A DNA stretch of 64,000 nt from an archaeon (GCA_021819035.1 JAKASL010000001.1:868001-932000); one strand, 5' to 3'; counted from the stretch's first letter, positions 34,200 to 42,896 are shown. A program made the numbers and translations. Notes: generated from the sequence alone by a model not told the origin.

Positions 34200-36008
34200 A
34201 TGAAGAGGCTCCGAGGGTTCCCTCCGCACCGGCTCAGGCTATGGGCCCTCGGGGGGGCGGCGGCGTACCTGCTGGCAGAGCTGTCAACCCTGGCCGTCTT
34301 CCGGGGGCCTGTCCTCCCCCTGTCCCTGCTCCTGGCCGACGTCCTCGGGCTGGGGGCCGCGCAGGCTGCGGCTGTGCTGGCAGGAGCGGGGGTGGCAGTC
34401 GTCGCCCTGGCGGTGGGGGTGTCGTGGATGGGGCCGGGGCCGATGCCCTCGCCGGAGGCCGCCATCCCTGAGCCGAAGGGGCTCGAGCGTGCCACCCTAG
34501 ACCGGATGCTGGCCGAGTCCGCTTCGAAGAACTTCGTCGAGGTCTTCCCGCTGAAGGCCGGGGCGCTGAACGTCTATGGCGCGATCGCGAAGGAGGAAGG
34601 GGTCGAGGGGTACAGGTACGTGGTCATCGAGCCTGAGCTGACGGCCGAGGAGAAGAAGCAGTTCGCCGACCTGAAGGAGCTCCTCATCGAGGAGATGGAC
34701 GTGGACCTGCGGAGCATCGAGACCAGGGAGAAGGCGGAGGCTTTCCTGTCAGACAAGGTGGCGAAGATGGCGCAGACCTACGGGTTCAAGGTCCCCAGGC
34801 CGAGCATGCGCAAGCTCCAGTACTACTTCACCAGGGACTTCATCCACCTGGGGAAGATAGAGCCGCTCATGCTCGACCCGCTGATCGAGGACATCTCCTG
34901 CGACGGCTCTGGGATACCCATCTACGTCTGGCACAGGGACTACGAGTCCATCCCGACCAACGTGGCGTTCGACACCGACGGGGAGCTCGACACCTTCGTC
35001 TCCAAGCTCGCGTACGTCTCGGGGAAGCACATCTCCATGGCCATCCCGATGGTCGACGCCTCCCTGCAGGACGGGAGCCGCCTCCACCTCACCTATGGGA
35101 AGGAGATCACCCAGAGGGGAAGCACGTTCACCATAAGGAAGTTCAAGGAGGACCCGTTCACAGTCATAGACCTCATCAAGTACAACACCCTCAACGCGGA
35201 GGTGGCCGCCTACCTCTGGTACCTCGTGGAGAAGAGGCTCTCCATGCTGATAGCCGGGTCCACCGCCTGCGGGAAGACAACCTCACTCAACTGCCTCTCC
35301 ATGTTCATCACCCCCGGGCAGAAGGTGGTCAGCATCGAGGACACCCCCGAGCTCAACCTCCCGCAGGAGAACTGGGTCCAGGAGGTGAGCAGGGCGGAGG
35401 GGTCCGCCGGGGAGATATCGCTGTTCGACCTGGTGAGGAACGCCCTCAGGCAGAGGCCGGACGTGATCATCGTGGGAGAGGTCAGGGGGAAGGAGGCGTT
35501 CACACTATTCCAGGCGATAAGCACGGGGCACGGCGGCATGTCAACCATCCACGCCGACTCGGTCGAGGCGGTCTTCAACAGGCTGACGACCGAGCCGATG
35601 AACCTCCCGAGGAGCCTGGTCGGGACAAGCCTCGACTGCGTGATACTCCAGCTCAAGCTGAGGATGGGGGACAGGTCCGTCCGCCGGGTGGTGAGCGTCA
35701 ACGAGATACTCGGCTACGACAGCAGGACCAACGAGATGGTGATGAACGAGGTCTACAGGTGGGACCCGGTCACCGACCGGATCTCAGGGACGGGGCGGAG
35801 CAGGCTGGTCGACAAGATAAACCAGAGGTACGGGCTGAGGCCCGAAGAGATCAGGCGGGACCTCGAGTCGAGGAAGGTGTTCCTCGAATGGCTTGCAGGG
35901 AAGAACTACAGGTCGTACAAGGAGGTCAGCAGCTACGTCCAGGAGTTCTACGGGAACCCCTACGCCATGGCGAGCAGGGCGAGGACGGAGCTCGAGGCGA
36001 TGGCTTGA
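34200..36008 (+). CDS. Type IV pilus / archaellum-type secretion ATPase with N-terminal membrane helices
   Basis: A 602-residue ATPase of the TadA/ArlI/GspE family that powers pilus assembly. Walker A is GSTACGKTTS (about 353-362), the Asp box is SIEDTPELNLPQ, Walker B lies in DVIIVGEVRG, and the His box is STGHGGMSTIHADS (about 441-454). Unlike most of the family it begins with two hydrophobic helices (about 15-33 and 55-77), so it is probably tethered to the membrane. The C-terminal region after about residue 520 matches the archaeal extension. It is coupled by TTGA overlap to the first platform protein. ATG start supported by the TATA box at 34168. Confidence 0.88.
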   Translation: MKRLRGFPPHRLRLWALGGAAAYLLAELSTLAVFRGPVLPLSLLLADVLGLGAAQAAAVLAGAGVAVVALAVGVSWMGPGPMPSPEAAIPEPKGLERATLDRMLAESASKNFVEVFPLKAGALNVYGAIAKEEGVEGYRYVVIEPELTAEEKKQFADLKELLIEEMDVDLRSIETREKAEAFLSDKVAKMAQTYGFKVPRPSMRKLQYYFTRDFIHLGKIEPLMLDPLIEDISCDGSGIPIYVWHRDYESIPTNVAFDTDGELDTFVSKLAYVSGKHISMAIPMVDASLQDGSRLHLTYGKEITQRGSTFTIRKFKEDPFTVIDLIKYNTLNAEVAAYLWYLVEKRLSMLIAGSTACGKTTSLNCLSMFITPGQKVVSIEDTPELNLPQENWVQEVSRAEGSAGEISLFDLVRNALRQRPDVIIVGEVRGKEAFTLFQAISTGHGGMSTIHADSVEAVFNRLTTEPMNLPRSLVGTSLDCVILQLKLRMGDRSVRRVVSVNEILGYDSRTNEMVMNEVYRWDPVTDRISGTGRSRLVDKINQRYGLRPEEIRRDLESRKVFLEWLAGKNYRSYKEVSSYVQEFYGNPYAMASRARTELEAMA

Positions 36009-36904
36009 CCGCCAAGGAGCCCCGGAGGCTCGGGTTCTGGGGGGCGTCGTACGTCCTCTACTCCCCCTACGCCAGGCGCTTCGAGGGCCTCTTCGACGGG
36101 GTAAGGGAGGACCTCGCCCGGAGCGGGCTCATGGTCACCTTCCGCGCCTACGTCGCCGGGGCCCTCTTCACGTCGACCGTCGCCGGGGTGGCTGGGGCCC
36201 TGGCCGGGTTCACCGCCGCGTTCTACGCCCGCCTCCCGCTCGGGTTCGCGGTCATACTCCCGGCCGGGTCAGGGGTCCTCGCCTTCGCCTGCAGCATGGC
36301 AGCCTTCTACTTCCTCCCGAGCGCCATGGCGAGCTCCAGGGGGCGGAGGCTAGACGCCGAGCTCCCGTACGCCGTCGGCCACATGTCTGTCCTCGCCACG
36401 GCCTCGGTGACGCCTGAGAGGATCTTCGACGTCCTCGCCAGGGAAGAGGACGGAGGGGTGGTCGCCAGGGAGTCGAAGATGATGGTCAGGGACATGGCCA
36501 CCATGGGGATGGACCTGACCCAGGCAGTCGAGGCGGAGATAAGGCGCTCCCCCTCCGACAGGTTCGGCGAGTTCCTCGACGGGTTCAGGGCCGCGTCGGT
36601 GTCAGGGGGGGACCTCAACTCCTACCTCAGCAGGTCAGCGTCGGCCATGATGCTGGACAGGAGGCTCCAGGCGAAGGCGGTGGGGGAGAACGTCGGGATG
36701 GTGGCTGAGATATACACCATCGTCCTGGTCGTCGCCCCCCTCCTCCTCCTGATCATGTTCTCGGTGATGGGGGCGATAGTGGGCTCCTTCGCAGGGCTGA
36801 GCGTCCTCACCCTCATGTACCTGGTGGGGTACCTCTTCGTCCCCGTGGGGGGCCTGGTGAGCCTCATCCTCGCAGACCAGACCGTCAGGAAGGAGGTCGA
36901 GTAG
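36005..36904 (+). CDS. Pilus platform membrane protein 1 (TadC/ArlJ-like, T2SSF)
   Basis: A 299-residue membrane protein. Two N-terminal helices (about 45-70 and 75-100) are followed by a T2SSF cytoplasmic domain starting ELPYAVGHMSVLATASVTPERIFDVLA, and two C-terminal helices separated by a short loop. This is the ArlJ/TadC-type platform on which the pilin fibre grows. TTG start at 36005 inside the TTGA overlap with the ATPase stop. Confidence 0.82.
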   Translation: MTAKEPRRLGFWGASYVLYSPYARRFEGLFDGVREDLARSGLMVTFRAYVAGALFTSTVAGVAGALAGFTAAFYARLPLGFAVILPAGSGVLAFACSMAAFYFLPSAMASSRGRRLDAELPYAVGHMSVLATASVTPERIFDVLAREEDGGVVARESKMMVRDMATMGMDLTQAVEAEIRRSPSDRFGEFLDGFRAASVSGGDLNSYLSRSASAMMLDRRLQAKAVGENVGMVAEIYTIVLVVAPLLLLIMFSVMGAIVGSFAGLSVLTLMYLVGYLFVPVGGLVSLILADQTVRKEVE

Positions 36905-36905
36905 C

Positions 36906-37769
36906 TTGGGCGTCCTGGAGCTGCACGAGAGGCGCAGGGCGCTCTACCTGTGGGCCACGGCGGGGGCCGCGGCCGCCCTCACGGCGCTGGCCGCCCTCAA
37001 CCTCGTCTTCGGCGCCCCCCTCCCCTTCCCCCTCCCGTCCACCATGCTCCTCGCCGGCGTCGGGTTCATGGCTGTCCCAGGCGGCGTCGACTGGGCCTTC
37101 GAACGCTGGAGGGGGAAGATAGACGACGCCCTGCCGACTTTCCTCTCCGACGTGACGAGCAACGCGAAGTCGGGGTTCAGCCTGACCCGCGCCCTGGAGA
37201 TGGCCGCTGACAACGACTACGGCCCCCTGACCAAGGAGCTCGTCAGGATGAGGACCCAGCTGTCGTGGGGGGTCCCCTTCGACGACGTCGTGCGGATGGA
37301 GATGCGGCGGCTCGACTCGAGGATGGCGAAGAGGACGTTCGGGATCATCCTCGAGGCTGACAGGTCAGGGGGGAAGGTCGAGGAGATGCTGGAGGCCATC
37401 CAGAGGCACACCATGGAGCTCCACCAGATAGGGAAGGAGGTAAGGAACTCGCTGAGGCCCTTCACCCTCACAACGTATATCGCCGTCTTCATATTCCTCG
37501 GGATAGCGATAGTCATGATAGACACCTTCTTCGCCGGGCTCATCAGCACCCAGAGCTCCGCCGCGGGGGCGGCCGTCGCCTTCGAGGGGCTCCAGGGGGT
37601 CAGCCTGTCGTCCATCAAGAGCGCCTTCTTCCAGATCGCCCTCGTGGAGGCGGTGGTGGGGGGGCTGGGGGCCGGGAAGCTTGGGGAGGCGTCCTTCGCC
37701 GCAGGGATCAAGCACATAGTCATACTCGTGACAGCGACCGTGCTGGCGTTCCAGCTCTTCGCAAGGTGA
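36906..37769 (+). CDS. Pilus platform membrane protein 2 (TadC/ArlJ-like, T2SSF)
   Basis: A 287-residue second platform protein: two N-terminal helices, then a T2SSF domain (ALPTFLSDVTSNAKSGFSLT, later RTFGIILEADRSGGKVEEML) and C-terminal helices ending VLAFQLFAR. Archaeal pilus systems such as Ups, Aap and Tad-like ones often need one or two such proteins; having two adjacent, clearly diverged copies suggests a heteromeric platform. TTG start at 36906, one base after the preceding stop. It ends in a GTGA overlap with the zinc-ribbon gene. Confidence 0.82.
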   Translation: MGVLELHERRRALYLWATAGAAAALTALAALNLVFGAPLPFPLPSTMLLAGVGFMAVPGGVDWAFERWRGKIDDALPTFLSDVTSNAKSGFSLTRALEMAADNDYGPLTKELVRMRTQLSWGVPFDDVVRMEMRRLDSRMAKRTFGIILEADRSGGKVEEMLEAIQRHTMELHQIGKEVRNSLRPFTLTTYIAVFIFLGIAIVMIDTFFAGLISTQSSAAGAAVAFEGLQGVSLSSIKSAFFQIALVEAVVGGLGAGKLGEASFAAGIKHIVILVTATVLAFQLFAR

Positions 37770-38755
37770 GATGGTTGCAGGCCCCCGCCCCCAGGATAGA
37801 AGCGACCCGCCTGTACAGCGACCCCAACACCAGGGAGCTCCTGCGCAGGATGCTCACCGACAACGTCCTCCTCGAGCCGTCCATAGGGGCTGACGGGAAG
37901 GTCCACTACCTCCTGGCCGAGGCGGTGCTCGGGCCGGAGGTGGACGTGAAGGGGTGGATAGGGGAGATGGTGGAGCAGGCGGTCCTCCGGAAGGCGTCGA
38001 GCAGGCAGGTGGTGATGTGCCCGGTCCATCTCAGGGCGGACCCGATGGCGATGGTGGAGTGCGTGAAGTGCAGGGCGAAGAACTCTGTGAAGCGCTCCCT
38101 CGTGGAGCACACCTACTGCGGCTACATCGGGGACGACTCGCGCTTCGACAAGGGGGGGACCCTCCAGTGCCCCAACTGCGGGAGGCCGATAAGGTCCCAG
38201 AGCGAGCTCAGGGTCTCGGGGGTGTGGTACGAATGCCAGAACTGCCTCTCGAAGACGAGCTCCCCGAGGCTGGTCTTCCTCTGCAAGGAGGGGAGCCACG
38301 AGTTCAACACGGCGGACCTCGCGCTGGTCACCATAGACGCCTACTCCGTCAACGAGAAGGCGCTGGTCGAGCTCAGGAACACGCTCCTCCTCGACCCCGA
38401 GCTGGCGGCCATGCTGGCAGCCATGGGGTACGAGGTCTCAGCCCCCGCCAGGGTGCAGGGGCAGTCGGGGTCGGTCCACTCCCTGGACGTCTACGCCAAG
38501 AAGGACTTGGAGACTGTGGCGCTCCAGGTCGCCGTGGACACCAAGCCGGTGGACGCCAGCGCCGTGATAGCCTTCTTCGCTAAGACGTTCGACATCAAGC
38601 CCAGCCGGGCAGTGCTGGTGGCCATCCCCGCGGCGTCCGAGGACGCGAAGCGCCTCGAGGCAGGGTACGGGGTCTCTTTGGTCGAGGACTTCGACGGCTC
38701 CGGGGTGGTGAGGAAGGTGAAGGCGGTACTCGAGGGCGCCGGGGCCTCTGGCTAG
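37766..38755 (+). CDS. Multi-zinc-ribbon protein with restriction-endonuclease-like C-terminal domain (TackOD1-like)
   Basis: A 329-residue soluble protein. The middle (about 90-175) has several Cys pairs: CPVH, CVKC, CPNC and CQNC, plus a further C and H, enough for two zinc sites. The C-terminal third (about 235-320) has the strand pattern TVALQVAVDTKPVDASAVIA and RAVLVAIP of a PD-(D/E)XK-like fold. This resembles the TackOD1 proteins of TACK archaea, from memory and not verified. Its GTGA overlap with the pilus platform gene puts it in the pilus operon, so a regulatory or assembly role is likelier than DNA cleavage. Confidence 0.65.
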   Translation: MRWLQAPAPRIEATRLYSDPNTRELLRRMLTDNVLLEPSIGADGKVHYLLAEAVLGPEVDVKGWIGEMVEQAVLRKASSRQVVMCPVHLRADPMAMVECVKCRAKNSVKRSLVEHTYCGYIGDDSRFDKGGTLQCPNCGRPIRSQSELRVSGVWYECQNCLSKTSSPRLVFLCKEGSHEFNTADLALVTIDAYSVNEKALVELRNTLLLDPELAAMLAAMGYEVSAPARVQGQSGSVHSLDVYAKKDLETVALQVAVDTKPVDASAVIAFFAKTFDIKPSRAVLVAIPAASEDAKRLEAGYGVSLVEDFDGSGVVRKVKAVLEGAGASG

Positions 38756-39612
38756 GCGTGCGCGCCCAGGAACGAGAGCAGGGCCCCGTTGAAGGCCCCA
38801 GGCTGCGAGATGTTGACAAGGTGGTCGGCCCCCCTGATGAGTATCCTCGACGACCCCGGTATCCTCTGGTGGACCCTCTCGGCGCATGTGATCTGGCCCG
38901 GGAAGTCGTTGTCCCCCCAGACCAGCAGGGTCGGGGCGCTGACCTCGCCGAGCCGCCTGAAGGCAGGCGTCGCCCTGGAGGCCCTCAGGTCGAAGAAGGG
39001 CTCGGTGAACACCCGGTAGTTGTCCTTGGCCATCGACGCCACCCTCTCCCTGGCGGCCCCCAGGGACTGGCCCATTATCGAGAGGTGGACGTCGATCGCC
39101 TCGCCCACCCTCCCCTGCTTGACCGCCTCCTCCCAGCGCCCCCAGTCCCCGTCCCTGGCGTGGTCCATGTGCTCCTCCTGCTCGGACCCGTACTCGTAGC
39201 CGTCCACGGTGGGGGCCACCAGGACCATCCCCCTGACCCGCTGCGGATGTGCCAAGGCGAAGTCGATGGCGACGCTCCCTCCGTTCGAGAGCCCTACGAG
39301 CGTGGCCGTCTTCACCCCGACGTGGTCGAGTAGGTCTTTGAGGTCCTTGGCGTCGTCGTAGGGCCCCCTCGGCCTGTCTGAAAGCCCCGACCCCCTCAGG
39401 TCGTACCTGACGGCCCTGAACCCCTTCCTGGGGAGCAGGTCGAACTGTTCGTCCCACATCCTCCTGTCTAGGAACCCTGCGTGTATCAGGACCACCGTAG
39501 GGTCCTTCTCCGCACCCGCTGCTTCGTAGTAGAGCCTTCCGCCGTCCACCTGGGCGTAGGCCCCGGAGGCCGTCACGGCCTCCACCTCCGACCCCGTCGC
39601 TTGGAAAAGCAT
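38752..39612 (-). CDS. Alpha/beta hydrolase
   Basis: A 286-residue alpha/beta hydrolase fold enzyme. The oxyanion region is LIHAGFLDRRMW, the nucleophile elbow is GLSNGGS, the acid lies in LLVWGDND, and the His is in GADHLVN. It is like non-haem peroxidase/esterase or 3-oxoadipate enol-lactonase relatives; the substrate is unknown. It faces the pilus operon and overlaps its 3' end by 4 nt, so it is probably unrelated functionally. ATG start at 39612. Confidence 0.85.
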   Translation of the reverse strand: MLFQATGSEVEAVTASGAYAQVDGGRLYYEAAGAEKDPTVVLIHAGFLDRRMWDEQFDLLPRKGFRAVRYDLRGSGLSDRPRGPYDDAKDLKDLLDHVGVKTATLVGLSNGGSVAIDFALAHPQRVRGMVLVAPTVDGYEYGSEQEEHMDHARDGDWGRWEEAVKQGRVGEAIDVHLSIMGQSLGAARERVASMAKDNYRVFTEPFFDLRASRATPAFRRLGEVSAPTLLVWGDNDFPGQITCAERVHQRIPGSSRILIRGADHLVNISQPGAFNGALLSFLGAHA

Positions 39613-39770
39613 TGCGGTCCCCCCAGGCGGGGGGCCTGGGTATGATGCGACTTTGGCTGCACCCGCGGATGTTACACCTCCTTAAGACGACTCTGCCCGC
39701 CTCGCACCGAAGATGATACAGTGGCCGGCGGGAGCGGCTTCCAGGCCCTCTGTCCTGGGGGGGCGCTGAG
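39613..39770. promoter_or_regulatory. Promoter region of the pilin genes with a tiny upstream ORF
   Basis: TATA-like ccttaagacg at 39680-39689. An ATG at 39713 lies 29 nt downstream and opens an 18-codon frame that ends TGA at 39769, one base before the TTG start of the first pilin. Confidence 0.45.
39713..39769 (+). CDS. Possible 18-residue leader peptide
   Basis: Placed at the leaderless position (29 nt) behind the TATA-like box, ending immediately before the pilin start (tga-g-ttg). Encodes MIQWPAGAASRPSVLGGR. It could couple or set the level of pilin translation. Very short; supported only by position. Confidence 0.25.
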   Translation: MIQWPAGAASRPSVLGGR

Positions 39771-40289
39771 TTGAAGGTCTCGAGGAGGAGGGGGCTCTCC
39801 CCCATAATCGCCGAGCTGATACTGGTGGCCATCACCGTGGTGATAGGGACCACCGTCTTCTACGTCGGGAGCACCGCCGTGGGGGGGTACGCCAGCGGGT
39901 TCTCGCTCCTCTTCGGTAAGGGCGCAAACGCCGCCCAGGAGATATACGTGGTCGAGTACGCCCAGTTCGGGACCGGGGGGGCCAACATCACAATAAGGAA
40001 CGTGGGGTACGTGGTGACGCAGCTGACGTCGGTGGACCTGTTCAACCAGACGGCCGTGGGGGCGGGGTACCCGACCTCGGGGATCTTCACCAACTCGACC
40101 ACCCCGGCCATGGTCAGGCTCCCGTCGACGGCGAGCCCTTACTGCTACTGGTCGCAGCATGTGCTCGTCATACCGGTGGGGACGTTCTGCAACGTCAGCG
40201 TCCCCTTCAAAGGGTACACCGGGGCCGTCTATGACGTCGTGGTGAGCACGGACAGGGGGAACAGGCTTGTCGTCCAAGAGATCGCATAG
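39771..40289 (+). CDS. Type IV pilin-like protein 1 (class III signal peptide)
   Basis: A 172-residue prepilin. The short basic N-terminus KVSRRRG is followed by LSPIIAELILVAITVVIG, a class III signal peptide cut after Gly by an archaeal prepilin peptidase. The mature part is a beta-rich domain with GGANITIRNVGYVVTQL, the usual archaeal pilin phrase, and two Cys that might pair (about 126 and 142). TTG start at 39771. Its end overlaps the next pilin gene by 23 nt. Likely assembled by the pilus operon just upstream. Confidence 0.8.
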   Translation: MKVSRRRGLSPIIAELILVAITVVIGTTVFYVGSTAVGGYASGFSLLFGKGANAAQEIYVVEYAQFGTGGANITIRNVGYVVTQLTSVDLFNQTAVGAGYPTSGIFTNSTTPAMVRLPSTASPYCYWSQHVLVIPVGTFCNVSVPFKGYTGAVYDVVVSTDRGNRLVVQEIA

Positions 40290-41808
40290 GCCCGCCAGGA
40301 GGAGGGGGCTCTCCGAGATGATAGGGGCCCTGTTCATCCTCGTCCTCCTCGCTGTCTCGTTCGGCTTCACCCTGGTGATGTTCAACTCCTTCACCGCCTA
40401 CCAGAGCGCCGTCGACACAAGGGCCCAGTACGACGCCCAGCTCCCGAGGGAGCAGCTGGGGTTCAGCAGGGTGGTGTTCGGGGCCTCGGAGGCGTACAAC
40501 CCGAACCCCGGCTTCCTCGGGACCGTGTCCTCCACGGCGTCGGCTGATTTCTTCCCCATATCCAACATGAACTTCACGTCTAGCTCCGCGGGGTGGACTT
40601 TCACCAGGGTCTACCTGCAGCCAGGGGTGTACGGGATGAGCGGGAGCTTCGACCCCATCACGGCGACAGGCTCCCCGTCGGGGCCGGGATCCATCTTCAC
40701 AGACTTCACCTACAACCCTGGTTCGAAGAACACCGTGCAGGCCATCGGGAACTGGACGGCCCAGTTCACCCTGACCCCCGGCCAGGTCTCCTCACTGGCA
40801 TCGGGCCAAGGCGTGGTCGAGTTCTCAGTGGGGCAGTTTCTGGCGATCGACAACCAGGGGTCGAGCTCCTCCCCACCGACGATCTCCGTCTACCTCCAGG
40901 ACGCCAACACAGGCAAGACTGTGACGGTGGTGGCCCCGACCCCGGCGACGACAGTCTGGTCTGAGACGTACGGCATACCCTTCCCGGCAGGGGCCTTCCC
41001 CAGCTCTCTGGCAGCCCAGGAGAGCTTCTTCACCGGGAGCTCAGGGACGTACAACTTCATACTCGAGGCGGACGAGTCCTTGAAGGGGCAGAGCAGCACC
41101 CTGTCAGAGGTGAGGGTCATCTTCGACGACAGCGGGGTCGAGCTCGTCCTGAACAACTACTACTCGGCGACGGTCTGCCCCACCTTCACCATCAAGCAGA
41201 ACCCGCTGTCTATCCAGGACCTGACAATGAGCGTCACCTCGGCATACACGGCCCCCGTCACCCAGACCATCTACCTTTGGGACTTCTCCCAGGGGACGTT
41301 CACCCAGGTAGACCTGGCGTCCGTGGGCTCCACGGCCACTACCAGGTTCATCGACCTCGGAGGGCTGGTGGGGGGGGCCAGCGAGGTCCAGCGGTTCCTG
41401 CAGACGGCGACGGCGAGCGTCAGCCCGCCGGGGTGCCCCAACGCCCCGATATCCACGACCCCGGGGTACGCGATAATGAAGATCTACGCCGTGGGGGGCG
41501 CTAGCTTCACCGGGGACCTGAGCGCTGACGTGCTCACGGCCTACTACACAGACACGAGCCACATGTCCTTCGCCCTCGTCAACGACGGGACCTCGACGAT
41601 ACACCTGGTGAGCCTCTGGATAGTCGGCTCCTCGGGCCCGACGCACTACGCGTCGACGCTCCCTCCACCCTACAACTTCTCCGAGTGGGTCCCCGCGGGG
41701 GGGAGCGTGTCCGTAGCCGTGTCGTACGACTGGACCCCCGGGGAGTACACGATCGAGCTGGTCTCTTCGCTAGGGAACGTGTTCTCGGTGACCGCCACTG
41801 CCTCGTGA
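40267..41808 (+). CDS. Large pilin-like or pilus-tip protein (class III signal peptide)
   Basis: A 513-residue protein, three times the length of an ordinary pilin. ARRRG is followed by LSEMIGALFILVLLAVSFG, a class III-type signal. The long extracellular part is Ser/Thr/Gly-rich with many predicted beta-strands and N-glycosylation sites, and the last 50 residues (from about 460) resemble an Ig-like terminal domain. It may be a minor pilin or adhesin at the fibre tip. TTG start at 40267, embedded in the end of pilin 1, so the two are translated together. Confidence 0.75.
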   Translation: MSSKRSHRPARRRGLSEMIGALFILVLLAVSFGFTLVMFNSFTAYQSAVDTRAQYDAQLPREQLGFSRVVFGASEAYNPNPGFLGTVSSTASADFFPISNMNFTSSSAGWTFTRVYLQPGVYGMSGSFDPITATGSPSGPGSIFTDFTYNPGSKNTVQAIGNWTAQFTLTPGQVSSLASGQGVVEFSVGQFLAIDNQGSSSSPPTISVYLQDANTGKTVTVVAPTPATTVWSETYGIPFPAGAFPSSLAAQESFFTGSSGTYNFILEADESLKGQSSTLSEVRVIFDDSGVELVLNNYYSATVCPTFTIKQNPLSIQDLTMSVTSAYTAPVTQTIYLWDFSQGTFTQVDLASVGSTATTRFIDLGGLVGGASEVQRFLQTATASVSPPGCPNAPISTTPGYAIMKIYAVGGASFTGDLSADVLTAYYTDTSHMSFALVNDGTSTIHLVSLWIVGSSGPTHYASTLPPPYNFSEWVPAGGSVSVAVSYDWTPGEYTIELVSSLGNVFSVTATAS

Positions 41809-41829
41809 GTGTAGAATTTCTTCACCGGC

Positions 41830-41839
41830 CTTAAGTACG
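41830..41839 (+). promoter_or_regulatory. TATA box (ccttaagtac) of the tandem pilin pair
   Basis: About 26 nt before the ATG at 41860; separates the tandem major-pilin-like genes from the upstream pilin pair. Confidence 0.6.
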
Positions 41840-41859
41840 GTGGGGGGCTAGTCCGGCCG

Positions 41860-42378
41860 ATGAACGTCTCGCAGAAGAAGGGCGTCTCGCCCATCATCGC
41901 GACGCTGCTGCTCATCGCAATCACCGTCGCCGCCGGGATCATCGTCTACGTCTTCGTCACCGGGCTCGCAGGGAACCTGACGAAGTCGGGGGGGAACCAG
42001 GTGACTGAACAGGTCTCTCTCGACTCGTACAACTTCCAGTCTACCAACTACCTCACCATGTACCTGAGGAACACCGGCACCAGCGCGGTAGAGGTCTCTG
42101 CGGTGTACTTCAATGGCGTTCAGGCCATATTCCAGGGGACCTGCGGGGCAAGCTCGGGCACGATCACGGGTCCGACGACGATTGGTACGATATCTCTCAC
42201 GTCCAGTCAAACTACTACAATCGTAGCTACCACAACGGCGGAATCCGCGCAGAGCACCTGCCAATTGAACGTCTACATCATTCCTAGCGCTGACGCAGGG
42301 ACGTCTTACCAGGTAAGAATCGTCACATCGGACGGTGGCATATTCCCGTTCAACGTGGTCGCTGGGAGCACAGGGTAG
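41860..42378 (+). CDS. Type IV pilin-like protein 3 (tandem paralogue A)
   Basis: A 172-residue prepilin: NVSQKKG, then VSPIIATLLLIAITVAAGII, cleaved after Gly. The mature domain contains SLDSYNFQSTNYLTMYLRN, VYFNGVQ, a Thr-rich stretch (about 100-130) likely O-glycosylated, and a single CQLNVYII strand. It is about two-thirds identical in the N-terminal half to the next gene, the pair being a clear tandem duplication. Probably a major pilin. Confidence 0.85.
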   Translation: MNVSQKKGVSPIIATLLLIAITVAAGIIVYVFVTGLAGNLTKSGGNQVTEQVSLDSYNFQSTNYLTMYLRNTGTSAVEVSAVYFNGVQAIFQGTCGASSGTITGPTTIGTISLTSSQTTTIVATTTAESAQSTCQLNVYIIPSADAGTSYQVRIVTSDGGIFPFNVVAGSTG

Positions 42379-42380
42379 AC

Positions 42381-42896
42381 ATGAAGGTCTCGCAGCGCAG
42401 GCGCGCGGTCAGCCCGATAGTGGCGACGCTCCTCCTCATCGCGATATCCGTCGCCGCGGGGGTGATAGTCTACGTCTTCACCGTCGGCATCGCCGGGACG
42501 CTGACGAACTCTCACGTCAACCAGCTCACTGAGCAGATAAGCCTCGACGCCTACAACTTCCAGAGCTCGCCGCCGAACTACCTGACCATGTACCTGAGGA
42601 ACACCGGGACAGGGGCGGTCACAATCTCAGCAGTGTACTTCAACGGGGCTCTGGCGAGCTGGTACGGGACATGCGGAGCCACTGCAGCCACGACCACGGT
42701 TACGAGCGGCAGCGATAGCACGGTGACGACTCTGATTGTCTCGACCGCCTCGACCACTGCCGAGTCTGCGCAGGGGACCTGCCAGCTGAACATATATGGC
42801 ATCACAGCCTCGGCCGGAACCTCTTACCAAGTCACCATAGCCACCGTCGACGGCGGGAAGTTCATCTACAACGTGGTAGCGGGACAGACTGGCTGA
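42381..42896 (+). CDS. Type IV pilin-like protein 4 (tandem paralogue B)
   Basis: A 171-residue duplicate of the preceding pilin, starting 2 nt after its stop. The signal is KVSQRRRA then VSPIVATLLLIAISVAAGVI; note Ala instead of Gly before the cleavage point, tolerated by archaeal prepilin peptidases. It keeps SLDAYNFQSSPPNYLTMYLR and CQLNIYGI but has a different Thr-rich segment. It is followed after 26 nt by an ACT-V4R gene on the same strand. Confidence 0.85.
   Translation: MKVSQRRRAVSPIVATLLLIAISVAAGVIVYVFTVGIAGTLTNSHVNQLTEQISLDAYNFQSSPPNYLTMYLRNTGTGAVTISAVYFNGALASWYGTCGATAATTTVTSGSDSTVTTLIVSTASTTAESAQGTCQLNIYGITASAGTSYQVTIATVDGGKFIYNVVAGQTG

Noticed and set aside
32607-34229. 540-codon minus-strand frame spanning two real genes
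   Set aside because: It runs in a shifted frame through the ACT-V4R and PMT genes, both of which are well supported in other frames of the same strand.
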